From: Podospora pseudocomata
Taxonomy: Eukaryota; Ascomycota; Sordariomycetes; Sordariales; Podosporaceae
Direction of reading: 5' to 3'
DNA: 64,000 nt
Assembly: GCF_035222375.1 (NCBI RefSeq)
Contig: NC_085888.1
Location: forward strand, 2,790,001 to 2,854,000
Shown one piece after another: positions 44,740 through 57,246 of this stretch (positions are counted from its first letter, which is position 1; the number at the start of each line of letters is the position of its first letter). The notes beneath the pieces were generated by a model that was not told the origin of the DNA, searched no databases, and saw nothing but the letters and a program-made list of their open reading frames with translations. The translations under genes were made by a program, and so were the position numbers.

Positions 44740-46125
44740 CAGGTGCCGCAGATTCCAACTTGAATCCAATGTGGAAGGAAGACACCCGCGGAGATAGAGG
44801 CAGGCACGGGGATGATTCGGGGTGGACCAAGAGATTAGAGTTTTCTGCCTGTGTTTGCTTTACTTGACTTGCCGGAACTAATAATTGATCTGGGCTGTCT
44901 TTTGCAACGGCTTTTCCTTGACATCTCCGAACACACAAAACCCCCACTGACCCCTCGCCATCCTCACCAAATCCTCTTTAACGGTCTCAATCTACACTCT
45001 CCCCAGTGGCAATCCGGCCCCTGAAAAGAACGTAACTATGGCTAGCTAAGGTTCATTACTTGCCTTCAGAAAGGATGAGTCCTCAGAGTTGACGTTGCAT
45101 GTCATACACGGCCCCACTCGGGCCCATTGCTGCGAGAGCGCCGTGCTTGGCATCTTCCACGCCGGCTTGGTGTTGACATCGGCGCCGGCTTGGCAACCCT
45201 GTACTGAGGGCCGTTGAGATGCGACCATGTTACTTAACTTGACACAAGGCCAAACTTCAGTGGGAAAGACTAGTTTTATCTGTGCCACGCCTCTATTGAG
45301 GCTCAATCGACGCCACACATTGCAAGTAATGAGTTGGGGGTTAATGCTCAAGCAAACAATCTAGCCAGCACGGAAAACTTACGCAAGCTTTCTACCCATC
45401 ATGAAAAAACTCACGAGCAAACTACCTCCCAGAACAATATCACCCCAAAGATTCGGATACAGTTGAGCGACGGGGGAGCTCTTGGTGCGGCTGGGCATGG
45501 TGACCCGATCGTGATGGGCCTACGGCGAAACTCATTCAGAGCTTCGTCCATCCTCTAAACAAAGGACTCTAGTATTTGGTCAACTGGTATTGTTTAGTTT
45601 GGGGGCCAGAGCTTTGGAAAAATGCGATCTTAGTCAGTATTGTAGACTATCTGATCTTTGGTGACCTTACAGGAAAAAGTTGAGAGGCTGCCATGATGCT
45701 ATTCCTCACTTCCAACTTCATATGCAAGACTAAGCTGGATACAAGGACAGTAGCAGACGCGATTACTGAGAAGAGTTAGCAGGCTCTACCGGATGCCAAG
45801 ATACAATCGTTCATTTAACCACCCAGGTCACAGGCACCATGGCACCCCAAACTTCCCGGGGCAGTCCATTCCCGACACCGTCGACAGAGGCAGAGCACAA
45901 CCCACAACGTTACTTGGGCCTTAGGCTTGGTCATCTTTGGTCAACGACACCTTCGGAGTCTTTAGCTTCATCATCAGCTTCACTTACTTACGCACTGATG
46001 TGTGAACTCCAGTGGACCTCCGGCCTTACCTGTGTTAGTATTTAGATGATGACTTCTTCTTCAACCACCTACAAGTCCCTCTGAGCCATCTTTACGGTAC
46101 GGCAGTTGGCAAAGATCGAACCGCT
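44740..46125. other. Intergenic region
   Basis: No gene supported. An ATG at 45839 opens a 68-codon frame without recognisable features. The distal nit-6 promoter may extend here. Confidence 0.4.
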
Positions 46126-46797
46126 ATGGGTCTGTTTCATGATAAACGAGAAGACGGCGAAATCATCGTGCCAGCATCTTGTTTTGATGTGTGTGGTATG
46201 GTTGATAAACCTCATTCTCGTCAAAGCACACGGAGATTTTGACTGATGAATTGACAGGCGACGCTCCTACCGAGGCCCAACGCACTGGGACCAAGCCAGA
46301 ACTTTGCACCGCAGGTTCGGCATTCCAGGACTTATATGAAGCCTGCAGGCTTTGCGTTGTGTATTTCCAAGGAAAATCACAGCCAGACACGATCATCCTA
46401 CCCAAATTCCAGCACTACATCGACTGTTGCACAGCACTTGTCGGTCTTCCTCCACTCCCCCCTTCCCCTTCGATAAACACCAGTTCTACCACAACCAGAC
46501 CATCGCCAGCAACGACTTACCTAGAAAATTCACCTACAACTTTGGCTGTCATAACATCCACAAGCACGCTTCCACAGACGACAATCCCAAGGTTCTGAAC
46601 CGTCCGACATAAGCCAACCCATTTCTATCCCAACTCCCATCACCACAACATCCTGCCTGTCTCCCTCCTTAAGCTCGGCACCAACGACTCCAATAACAAC
46701 AAGTGAGTCTGCTCATCGCAGCCATCTTACAATTTTGCTAATGAAAAACAAAACAAAAACAGATATACCAACCCCCGAAAAAAACACTCCCATCAGC

Positions 46798-46870
<73 letters not shown>

Positions 46871-47247
46871 CCATCACAATAAGAACAATGATCAGCATAA
46901 TAGTCGGCGTCCTACTCTTGTTCTTTACTGGGGATGGCATACTGGAGCCGTCGAGTCAAAAGGACAGCACTACTCAATCCCCCTCGTCAGCAGCAGTAGT
47001 TAGAGTTACTAGGAGGAAGGCCAGTCCTCTTCTGAATCCCCAGGGCTCGCTTCAAGAGATGGGCGAACACCATGGTTATGACGAACTGGACGTGCCGAGG
47101 GTGTGGTATGAGCTCGATGCACGCTCACTGAGGAGCTTGAATAGGAGCTTGAAGTGGGCGATGAGCGGTGCGAGGTCACCACAGGTTAATGGTGGTCAAA
47201 ATGGGGGCGATATAGCACCGGAGGTTGGCGTTAGAGAAGGGGTGTAA
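46126..47247 (+). pseudogene. Cys-rich cell-surface protein gene, reading frame interrupted
   Basis: Exon 1 about 46126-46195, exon 2 46258-46702 and exon 3 46763-47247 are suggested by donors, branch points and acceptors. The exon 1/2 junction creates a Cys pattern (SCFDVCGDA, ALC-like ELCTAGSAF, YEACRLCVVY, YIDCC) resembling an extracellular domain common in filamentous ascomycetes. A Ser/Thr/Pro-rich stalk follows, and exon 3 encodes about 24 Asn, a hydrophobic segment (IISIIVGVLLLFF) and a cytoplasmic tail. The frame ends at 46598 inside the stalk and resumes one base over, so the gene seems frameshifted or the assembly has an indel near 46590. No signal peptide was found upstream. Confidence is moderate; it could also be an unspliced or misread gene. 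Confidence 0.42.
46797..46871 (+). repeat. (AAC)n microsatellite of about 25 units
   Basis: An uninterrupted AAC run that, in the frame used downstream, encodes a poly-Asn tract directly before a predicted membrane segment. Confidence 0.95.
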
Positions 47248-47558
47248 GAAGGGAGATGCCGTATTTTTTGCTGGACATGTCATATGCGTCGATCTTTATC
47301 GAATTATTATAATTAATGCACACAAATATGCAACAACAAAACTCAGGGTATTATTAGGCTTCTCTCAACTCATGAAACAAAAACAGCAAGCAACAATGAC
47401 AATCTCCCGCCCAGGAACAAACATCACTCCCTCGAGAACATGGTATACCCCTCCTCATCCTCATACCCCTCCACGCTCCAAACTCCCTCCTCCCCAACTC
47501 CATCAACCCAACTCCCAGCCACCCTCCTCTCAACAGAACCACCACCCTGAAGATCTCC
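47248..47558. other. Convergent intergenic region
   Basis: It separates the interrupted surface-protein gene and the SLM-type gene. Nothing recognised. Confidence 0.4.
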
Positions 47559-49328
47559 CTAAGCCTTCACGGCAGCCTTCTCATCCGCCGCCGCAGGTGC
47601 AGCAGCAGGAGCAGCAGCAGCAGGCGCAACCCCCGCCTCCTGAGCCTTAGCATCCGCCGCCGCCGAGGTGCTCACCTCGGGAACAGCCACAACCGGTTTC
47701 GGCTTCTCCTCCGCACCAGTAACCCCCTGCGTCGCGGGCGCAGCCGCCGCCTCGACCGGATTGACCTTCACCTCTTCCGCCGGACTCGGCACCGTCGGGC
47801 TCCCCGGCGTAGCCCCCGCCACCTTCTTGATAACCTCAAACCACTTCATCGCCTCGGCCGGACTGTGCGCCTTGAAGCTCAACTCGCTGCTCCCCGACAA
47901 CTTGCCCCCCAACCCACCACTCTTGTCCTTCCCTTTGACGTTAAACTTCTCCCCGGCCGGCAAACCAATAATCGCATCCGGCAAGTAAATACTCAACTCC
48001 GGCGTCGGGTCCTTCCTGTAGTTATCATCATCTTTGAACTCGTGCAAGAACTTGGCCGGGGTAACCACATAGTAACCCGTCGAATACCCCCAGCTGAGCT
48101 TATTCCTACTCTTCCTTTCCAAGCTTCCCTCAATCAGCGCCTTGGTCGAAGCATGATTCTGATTCGGGAACTGAATCGCCTCCACTGTCCTAGGCCCCTC
48201 CGCCGGATCAACCAGCTTATCCCCCGACCTCTTGACAAACCCCTTCCACTCAAAATCGGGCGGGATCCTCTGGGCAGAACCAAGCATGTCCGCATACAGC
48301 GCTTGCACTTTTAGCGCCTGCCCCCCAACAAAGCTGTTAAACGCCTCCATGGCCTGCTGCACCGTCCCGATGACGTGCGCCTCAAACTCCTGAAAGTTCG
48401 CCTGCACAGCAATCAGATCGTTACGCTGATTGTTCTCCTCCTGGACCTGCTTGTTCAGCCTGTGCAGCACGCCCCGTTGGATGACATACGGGTCGTCGTT
48501 AGGGTGGTGCTTGGCCCCGCTAGACTCAAAAGCAGCCGTGTGCTGGCCCAGGAGCTCAATGTGCTTCTGGGTCGTGTTGCGCGCCTTTTCGACTTCCTTG
48601 GCGCCCTTTTCCGCGCCGTGGGCGAGCTCCTTGGCCTTGTGCTTGATTTCCTTGTGGAGGCGCTCGAGCACGGGCAGGACGGAGCCCTTGATGGATTTCT
48701 CCGTCTCGGCGTTGGTGTTGATCAGGGCTTGGGTGTTGACGCGCATGTTTTCAAAGAAGCCGGCGACGCCGCCGAGTGATTGATCAAAGTGCTCGCCTTC
48801 GCGGAGGGGTTTGGAGATGGTCTGATGATGGGGAGGGCATGTTAGTTGCGGTCTAGGAAAGCTGTAGAAATAAAGGGGGATTCGTCGCACCTTCAAAACC
48901 CTCTCATACTCCTTGGACGAGTTCTTGTGCACCTTCTCGACCGCCTCGACGTACTCCTCGAGGTAACCGACAGCATGCTTCCATGCCTGCAACCTCTGCG
49001 CAAGGAGGCCGGCCGTCTAAATCGCAAACATGTCAGCATATTCCCCCTGATACCATCTGCCCTAAAACGAGCCACTCACGGTGTTGGGATCGTGCTCAGG
49101 AACAGCCTCGTCACTAAGGTTGCTCGCAAGCGTGCTCTGCCTCGAGGGCTCAACAGGCGAAGTAACAGTGGACATTGTCGCTGGTTCTTCCCGAATAACA
49201 CTACTCTCTGCTGGTGCTGTGGTAGTCTGTAACTTGTCCGGTTGCTGCTGAGCGGAGGCGGAAGAGGCAGTGGCGGACGTCTCTGGTTTGCGGAGAGAAT
49301 GTCCTCTCGAAAGCCGCTTGAAATGCAT
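47559..49328 (-). CDS. SLM1/SLM2-like PH-domain protein (TORC2 effector)
   Basis: Plasma-membrane phosphoinositide-binding protein; the yeast homologues are TORC2 substrates linked to eisosomes, actin and stress response. Three exons: 49080-49328, 48891-49016 and 47559-48821, giving 545 aa. A Ser/Thr-rich N-terminus precedes a coiled, F-BAR-like helical region (about residues 85-310, for example EKSIKGSVLPVLERLHKEIK). The PH domain is about 340-460 (ALIEGSLERKSRNKLSW, YYVVTPAKFLHEF, LSFKAHSPAEAMKWFEVI). The C-terminal 85 residues are Ala/Pro/Glu-rich and low-complexity. Assigned from domain order and motifs. Confidence 0.9.
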
Positions 49329-51177
49329 CGAGAGATAAAGTAAAATTAAAATAAAAAGGAAGCGGTGTTAGGGTGGGGAGGTTGTTGGGCCTGGAGCCGG
49401 GGGGACGGGCGGAGGAGGGATCGAGTTAACAAGTGTGGAGAAACACAAGATTGGATGGTTGGCTGTTGGTGGTAAGGGTCCCTTTCCTTTTTCCTAGAAT
49501 CCTAAAATAAAAAAAATAAAAAATAAAAAACAAGAAGAGGTTCGTCCCCAACTACAAGCCCATGCAGCAGCAGCTAGAAGTAAAGATATAGAAGCTTTTA
49601 CACTAACCAAAAAAGTATGAGGTCATTGAAACCAAACCGCAGGTCATAAGATCAACACCACCTACCGCGCCAGCCAGCAGCAGTAGGTATTTGTATTATT
49701 ATTCCCTTCACCCAATCCACACAACAACCAACACACCAGCGCCTCTTGCGTAGCAGCAGCAGCAGCAAACAACCCCTCCTCTCCTCTCCTCCCTGCCAAG
49801 AGATCGAGCAAAAGTGGATCCTGTCTATCGACCAACGCCGATCTCAATTGGTCCCGCCAAGACGCAACCATCAAATCCCATCATGCCATGACGTAACTCC
49901 ACTTTCCAGCCAAAAAGCTGATCAACAGCAAAACCCTTGTCCAGCTGGCAGATGCGTGAAGGCATCGTGGACCATGTCTCGTTTAAACAAAAAAAATCAG
50001 CTCGCCATGGGAGACAATATCATGCGCATGGTTTGGTTTTTTTTCCTTCTCTTTGGTCGCCGTTGAATAGCTCGGCCGACCGTTGCAGATGGAAGTTATA
50101 GCTCAGCTGGGTTTTTTTCCCAATCTTCTTTTAATAAAAAAAGGGTCCAATTGCATGACGTAGCCTCATCAGTGAACAAACAATCGGGCCTCCATGCTAC
50201 TGCAAAGCAAACCACCACCATCACCCAAAGTGGGAATAGCTATCTCTGTTCTCAAGAGTGGTAGATCGATCGCCAATGCTCCCGTTTTGAAAACGTCCGC
50301 AGCTGAGCTGAGCTTATGAAATGCCAATCTGCACCGGCTTTCGGCTTATCCGGCTCCATTGCATATCTTCTTGTGTGAGGCCTCTTTAGGCAACTTCCCC
50401 CATGTTTCAAGCCCACAACACATTTCTTGTCTCACGATACACCACACATCTGTGTTCCAGATGCTATCCCAAATGTCTAGAACCCAGCCGATCTTTTCCT
50501 CCCTAGACATGTACTGTCCTACACGACATCCCACTACGTACAAACCGCCAGATACTCCTCCCATCTCATCTCTTCGGCCTCAATCTCACAACCAGCACCA
50601 GTAACAAGCAAATAATCCATTTACTGGCTATTCTTTGGTCTAGATTCATCTGCTGACTTTTGACTATAGGGGGTATCGAAGGTATAAAGTAGTAACTGGT
50701 TCAGATAATGTCCTCTTCATCAATCCCCAAACCGAAAACACAGAGCGCCTCAAATAATCCACCGCTGCCCGATCCTCAATCTCTTTGATCGAGCCTTCGA
50801 ACCCAGCCCACCACCAAAAGGAAAAAAGAGAAGAGAATGACCGTCAACTCCAAAACAAACATGAGACCTCCTTTTGATGTCAGTTCCCATCGCAAATGTG
50901 CCGCCTCTGGCAATCCCAAACGCCAACGACAGGTTGCCTCCATTACCCCCCTCCATGTGTGTCAATATCCCCCCATGCATTGGTCATTAAAACGCCTATT
51001 AAAAAAAAAGCTGCTCTTTGCAGCTGCCGAATGCCATTTGCTGTCCACCAGCCCTGGAATCCAGGCAAAAGCAACAGAACAGACATTTATAATACAAAGG
51101 AAACCTCAATTTCCATCTCCATTCAGAACGCCCCTTATGCTTCATCAGGGTGTGCGTGCCGACGAGCTATTGGACCT
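49329..51177. other. Intergenic region upstream of the SLM-type gene
   Basis: 1.85 kb without a supported gene. Contains an A-rich run (49504-49532), CAG repeats (about 49755-49770) and CT-rich stretches. It is the combined 5' region of the SLM-type gene and 3' region of the arrestin gene. Confidence 0.45.
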
Positions 51178-53256
51178 CTAGGCCAAGCCACGTTGGGCAC
51201 GGAGAAGGTGAAGCCGTCGGTGCTCATCGCCCTCCCCGTGCAGCGAGTGGTGTGGGTACAATCCCACCGACAATTGCCGCCAGCGGATGGGTGATGTTCT
51301 GCGTGTCCCAGGCCGACTCTGCGGGTTCATGTCGTCATCCTGAGTCGACGACTCTTGAGGGACCTCGGCGATGCTTCCCAGGAACGAGTTGTCTGACCGG
51401 GTGAGTTCACTAGCTCTCAACGGCGGCGATCGTTCCGGCGAACCTGGTTGAGGTGTGCTCGGTACGCTCGTCGCCGTTTCGTAGTCTGGGAGAACATTGT
51501 ACGCCAGCGGCCGGACTGGTGTCTTGACGGCTGTCTGGTAACTAGGAACCTTGCTGAGCTCCTCAAGCTCTGCATAGTCGAGGTGCTGCAATGCAGATTC
51601 GTCGTCGTCACTGTTGTGCCGAGTAAGCGGTAATGACGGCGGCGCCGACTGCTCATCAGTACGGGCATCCTCGGTATCAAGTTCTGATGCGTAGCTGGGC
51701 ATGTGGCGTGCCGATTCCGCAGCCCGCATCGTGGGCCATGACTGATTACGATTGTGCTGATTAAGCTGAGTCTGCAACCTAGCAGTGAGCTGGTTGGCAC
51801 TGAATGGCACACCATTAACGGGACTGCTGGCACCATGATAGAGTGCATTCAGATTCTCCACGGAGCTGGCGCGCGACCTTCCATAGATTGGGCTATTAAC
51901 AGCCGACAGGCCACCAGCTGGTGTTTGTAGCCCGGTTGGATCCATATCCTCGTACAGCTGGTCAAGAACATGCTCGCCGTAGCCTGGTGGTGCTATCGCG
52001 GCTACTTGCAGGGACGGTGTTCCGACCGGTACTTGTCGCACCAGATTCCCGTCCTCGTCCAGTGGCATATTTGGCGATATGAAAATGGTTACCGGCAGCG
52101 TCGCCCTAAGCTCCGAAATGTGACCGTCGGGATTCTTCAAAGCCACAACCAACTTCAGCTTGTGTCGAACTTTGATGCCCTTGGTGTTGACATCCTGCAA
52201 GCATTTCGAAAGTTTCTTCGGCAGGTTAAGCGAAGTGTTGAGAACCCAGCCCTCCTGCCCGCTATCGTTGATCATGTCCTGCCAATGCTCCTCGCGCGTG
52301 ATGGGAAGTCGCCATGTCTCGATTTCTCTTTCTTTCCGGTATTCCTTAACCGAAGAGGCACCCGACGACCTAGTCGAGTGAAGCACAATGTCATGGACCT
52401 CGACCAGCTTCACGGTCATGTCGCCTAACTCCAGTCCCTTCAATAATGGGGTAAATCTCGTCTCTAGAGGGATGCATGTGCCGAAGACCACCGCCTTCTG
52501 AGGGATCAGAATCGAGTAATCTATCTTGTTGGGCCAGATATTTTCCACACTCATCGCATGTAGAAACTCGAGGGCGGAGGATTCGAGGGTTCGGATGATG
52601 CGTAGCCGTTTGTAAGCGCTCAAATCGGATGCAAACTTGCCCCGCACTACTGATGCCTTCAGTCTGTAAGTGATGCTGGCCTCACGCAAGCCCTCCACAC
52701 TCTCCGTGGTATTACCAGGGAGCATGACTTGAAAGGGCCATTCGTAATTGCCAGGGCCTAGCGTGGTGCCCCTCGAATGATGTGTGTCGCCAGTCGGAAT
52801 ATGGTTGGAAGCGCCGACTCCAGCAAATGGTCGCCATCGGTGCTCGTAGAAGTTCACAGTCTTATCGATTCTGTGATGGTTAATTCCTGTCGCGGTTACT
52901 CTGGGATCGGTCCAACTACTCAACAGCGTCAGTGACTTGTACTTTGGTGCTTTCTCTGGCCGAATCCCATACCCATAGTGGATTGTGCCGGTCAATTTCA
53001 AGTTGATCGTCTCGACCTTTAATGGCGCAGACAAGCAAAGCACGACTGTTCCTTTGAGCAGTTGGCCAGAGGCTTCATGATCGTTACCGCGAAAGACAAT
53101 AAAGTCGTTCTCGAGCCTGTGTTCCAGATTACCCGGTCAGTGGTTGTCATGCAAATAACCGAGGGTGTTCCAAAAATAAAATAAAAAAATAGCTTACCTG
53201 ATGTCGAACAGCGTACAGGCATTCTTCTTGGATGTGGAAAGGGTGAATAGAGGCAT
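51178..53256 (-). CDS. creD: Arrestin-like ubiquitin-ligase adaptor, creD/Rod1 type
   Basis: Two exons, 53198-53256 and 51178-53116 (81-nt intron), give 665 aa. The start MPLFTLSTSKKNACTLFDIR, joined to LENDFIVFRGNDHEASG, matches the opening of Aspergillus CreD and related alpha-arrestins. Arrestin N-domain: about 15-170 (LKLTGTIHYGYG, YEWPFQVMLPG). C-domain: about 190-350. A PPGY motif (APPGYGEH) soon after the C-domain is a PY-type binding site for HECT ligases such as HulA/Rsp5. The tail is Ser-rich and disordered, with further PSY and PDY motifs. Such adaptors send membrane transporters for ubiquitin-driven endocytosis. The identification as creD itself rather than a paralogue is less certain than the family. 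Confidence 0.85.
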
Positions 53257-56200
53257 CTCTCAGATATGTACCCAAACTGTCGAGGAGAGGGAGAGCAGTA
53301 GAAAATTAAGTGGAGGAGGAGAGGCCCGGTCGGGTAGAGATATGGTCTAGAGCAGTCATCTACCCCCACTGCTTCTGGCGTGTCGTATGTAGGGGAGTGG
53401 TGTTCGGGGGCGGTGTTACGGCACGATACGGCGAAGGCTCGCTTCGAAGTTGGTAAGATTTGGAAAGGTGCCTGCTAAGTCTAGGTACTAGATAGGCGAA
53501 CGGTGAATGGCAGCGAATGGCGTGATTACGGGTCGTGTTTGTAGGTACGAGGTAGGAGGGACGGAGTGAAATTGAGAAGAAAAGCAACCAGGAAGAATAC
53601 AGAGGCGTATTATTTTCGCAATTGTTCAAGAGTATGAGCTGGAAAGCATCGGGCCACTGGGACGGGATTGGAGAGCACCGTGGCCGGGGGCCGGCGATCA
53701 GGGAGTCAGGTACAAGCCTGCATGTCCCACAACAAAGAGACACTTTGCGAGGTACTTGGAGGTACCTGGATAGTGCTGAGCCACAAAGGGTGCGCACCCA
53801 CCAACCACCACCGCAACCATCCCACACAGACAACAGCAAGCGAGACCCGGCTCATGCACGCTCCGTTGATCCAGACAAATCACGATAGGGAACCGCCGAA
53901 GCAGAATCCCAATAATAGGTAAGCCCCAAGAAATGTAGTGTCCGTCTCCGTAGGTATGCATTATGCCAGCACTTCACTTCCATCTCGTGTTACCTACTGC
54001 TGTTTGCAGCATGGAATGGGCAAGCTGACGAGGACGTTTATGGCACCGCCTCATGGCATTGGATTCAGAACGAAGCCGGAGCTACCGGCAGCCCGGGGCA
54101 GGCAGTCACCTCAACGGCTTGCCATCCCACTGATAAAAGAGCAAAACCTACTCCTCATCCACGTTTTCCAGTGGGGGCCTGTGAGTCGTGCGAAAGCGGA
54201 TTACGAAAGGCCGCATTGTTCAACATGGCACGTCAGAGGGTGAGGTTTGTAAAGTGGTGGGGTCTAGCGTGGGGTGTGCCAAGTGGCCTGCCAAAACGCC
54301 ATCTCAAGCTTGACCGCTCTCAAAATTACAAGTACGTAAAGTTGCCATTTCCAAAACGCCCTCTGCTTTCATCTCTCTTTGTCCACGCTGTCGCAATGTG
54401 ACACCAATTGCTCAGCTGGCTTTGTGCCGTCAACGCTGCCAATGTTTCATTGACCAAAAATGGATGGTCGTAGAGAAACCAAATCCCTGCGTGAATCAAG
54501 CCACAGTGAGATTCGACAAGATTGATTGGCCCCCACCAAAATGCGTCTAGAAAACTGCCTAACTGGGCAGGATCACATCTTCAACTTTCACTTTGACGTG
54601 GACAAACCTGGCCGCCTTGGGCAGGCGCTCTCCCAGACATTGGCAGGTAATTCGCCGAGGTGACTTCCTGACAGCCTTATGAATATGGAATTTGGGGCTG
54701 GCGGCCACGACGATACCTCTTGCCTGCTCGACCGGGCGTGGAGTACTGTGATTGAGCCTCGAGACGGCATCGACTGGGTTCCCTTCTCAATGCAGGAGGT
54801 CGGCACCCAAAGGACCCCAGCGCGAAGGGCCACGGCATGAACCTGCTGACTGGCTGCTCTGCAGGATGTCAAATGTGACACCTCTGTGACTTGCTTGGCC
54901 GTGAAGGGACAAGCTCATGATGAGGCCACACAGATGCAGGGATAGCGTGGACTCTTCCGTTCGGATGCCGGGAATCAAGAACGCCAAGCGTCCAGACTCC
55001 CGAATCCGGACCCCACCGATAACGGCGATAAGAACAACAGAGGCTTCGGAGCTTAAGGCGTTGAGTCAATCTGATTGGTTGGTAAAATCCGGTTTTCCCC
55101 AAACCTCAGTCGAGTCATCATCACTGATAACGACATTTTGCCCACCATGTTTGCGCTCTGACGACGTAGTGTAGTTATGAAGTCACAGATTTCCATGTTT
55201 GCCGCCAGATCCCACCCTACACTGTCAACACGAAGGATGGTTCATCGACTTCGAGAACACCATTGGGCCCTCACCTTCGGATAAAGAATTTCATCATCAA
55301 AGAATGGCCGAGGAAATCTGCAAAATTACTCAACTTGTTACGTCCGCCTGCTGCCTCGGCCCGCAAACCTGAGCCCTCACCGCAAGTCCTACCATGGGTT
55401 GTCGCCCAGTTTCTTGTTGATATCAAAATCCCTAGGGCCCAAAGTGGGTTTCCGCCAACGATGAAGCTATCGCGCCACGATCGATTGGGCCCATGGGTAT
55501 CCCAGACTGAGGCTTTTCTCGGCGCTCCCGCCATCAGCCTTATCGCGAACACACAGCCCATCCGTCTGCTTGGTGTCTGTCTAGTAGCATAGCGCGCGTC
55601 CTAATGCGAGTGTGGTCTGGACCTGTCAATAATGCCATCATAAGAAGCTCCCGAAGCCCCCCAGGCTCTGTCCACCATCAACAAAATCAACCAGGCAAGG
55701 CGAAACGGTCGGACTTTAGATATCAACATCAACCCACAAACCCCAACGGTGAGCAGAGGCCGCGGACGTCTTGCGGAAAGAACCGGTTGCTGAATATCAA
55801 GGTTTGAGCGACCGTTTATTTTATTTTTCTCATGTGTTTCTCCTTCTAGAAGCTTGTCTCCATAAAGGGAAAACATCAGACGATACCCCTCACCAAAGTC
55901 CATGTCATGGCTCTGTACAGAACGATACATCGACTGATCCTTGCGTCGATCTCGATGACACACGTTCAAGCCACACCCTCCAACTCACTGAACCTTTTCT
56001 GGAGGCAAGCCGAGCATGGGCATGTAACTAGATCATACCGACAATGCCAACCTCATCCCGTGTCAGTCCCGCACGGCGAAGGTGCATTTTTCACATGCTT
56101 CGTCAACCACATGCATGAAAGATCCGTTTCTACTGGTTTGAAAATTCCCTGGCAAAGGGGAAAAAATTAGACGGATGGATACCACTCAACAAGCATTGCA

Positions 56201-57246
56201 AGAACTCCACAAACGGCTGAGGGAATAACTCTTGTCCCCCGGCAACGGGATTTGCACCCACTCTTCGTTTTTGTCATGAAAACTTTTCGCCACATCACGG
56301 CACTCGATGATACTCTTGTGCATATTGCATGCAGACGAGCCGCGCCTTCGCAGTAGTTATAGCAGACTCACAAGCTTCAACAGAATAACTTACAGGAGAA
56401 GTATACCCCCCTTCCTCGGCCACTCGGGTTCCACTGGAAAACGCGAGGTTCTCTCGTAGTTATCGTATTCGATATTATTCGGTCTCTTGCCGAATCTTGC
56501 ATCCATCAAGCTGCAGGAACGCGATCCACACACAAAAGATAATGTCGGGAGTGAGCCCGATAGGGCAGAGCCAATGTGTGTCAAGGCTTGGAAAGGGCCG
56601 AGATCATATATGTATAATTTATGATCGCCCCCCACCCTCAACTTCAAACCTTCCGAGACTGTGATACTGTTTGATGTCATATACCAATCCGACTGTAAAC
56701 CACGATAGTTGAGCCATCACATGACGTGGGTGATATGTATAATCACCAATTAATCACATACACAGCATTTAATAAGTTACCATATCCATGACTCCATGAC
56801 TGTCTCTTGGCTTGATTGGTGGTTTACATGCAGACCCACACAGTCCATAGTCGTCCTCCTGGGTGCATCGTGTTACCACATCGTGTGTCAATAAACCACC
56901 CTAGAACCATCATATTCATAATATGACAACCGACCATCAAGAATACGGTAGCTCACGAACCTCACATTCTGACTCATTTCCAAACGATATCATGGTCCAA
57001 TTTCCATGATCATATTGATAACATGACAACCAAACACAACCACATTACACAACCACACACAAAAATACGAAAGCCTAATGGCCTTCGAATTGTGACTCAC
57101 TCTCAAACAAGTCTATCGTAAAAGATATACAAGCTCTCACAAAACGCTATAAAAAATAAAAAAAACCATAACTGTCACCTGCACGTAAACGATACTCGTT
57201 ACCTCTTATCCCACAGTCTCAAATGCACATTCACCCAACCACACGC
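53257..57246. other. Gene-free 4-kb region between the arrestin gene and creC
   Basis: No supported coding or RNA gene. The right part (56700-57180) is A+T-rich with loosely repeated blocks containing ATCATATT-ATAA-ATGACAACC (about 56908 and 57008) and A/C-rich runs. The left part holds the arrestin promoter (CT/AG-rich 53257-53600). Confidence 0.45.
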
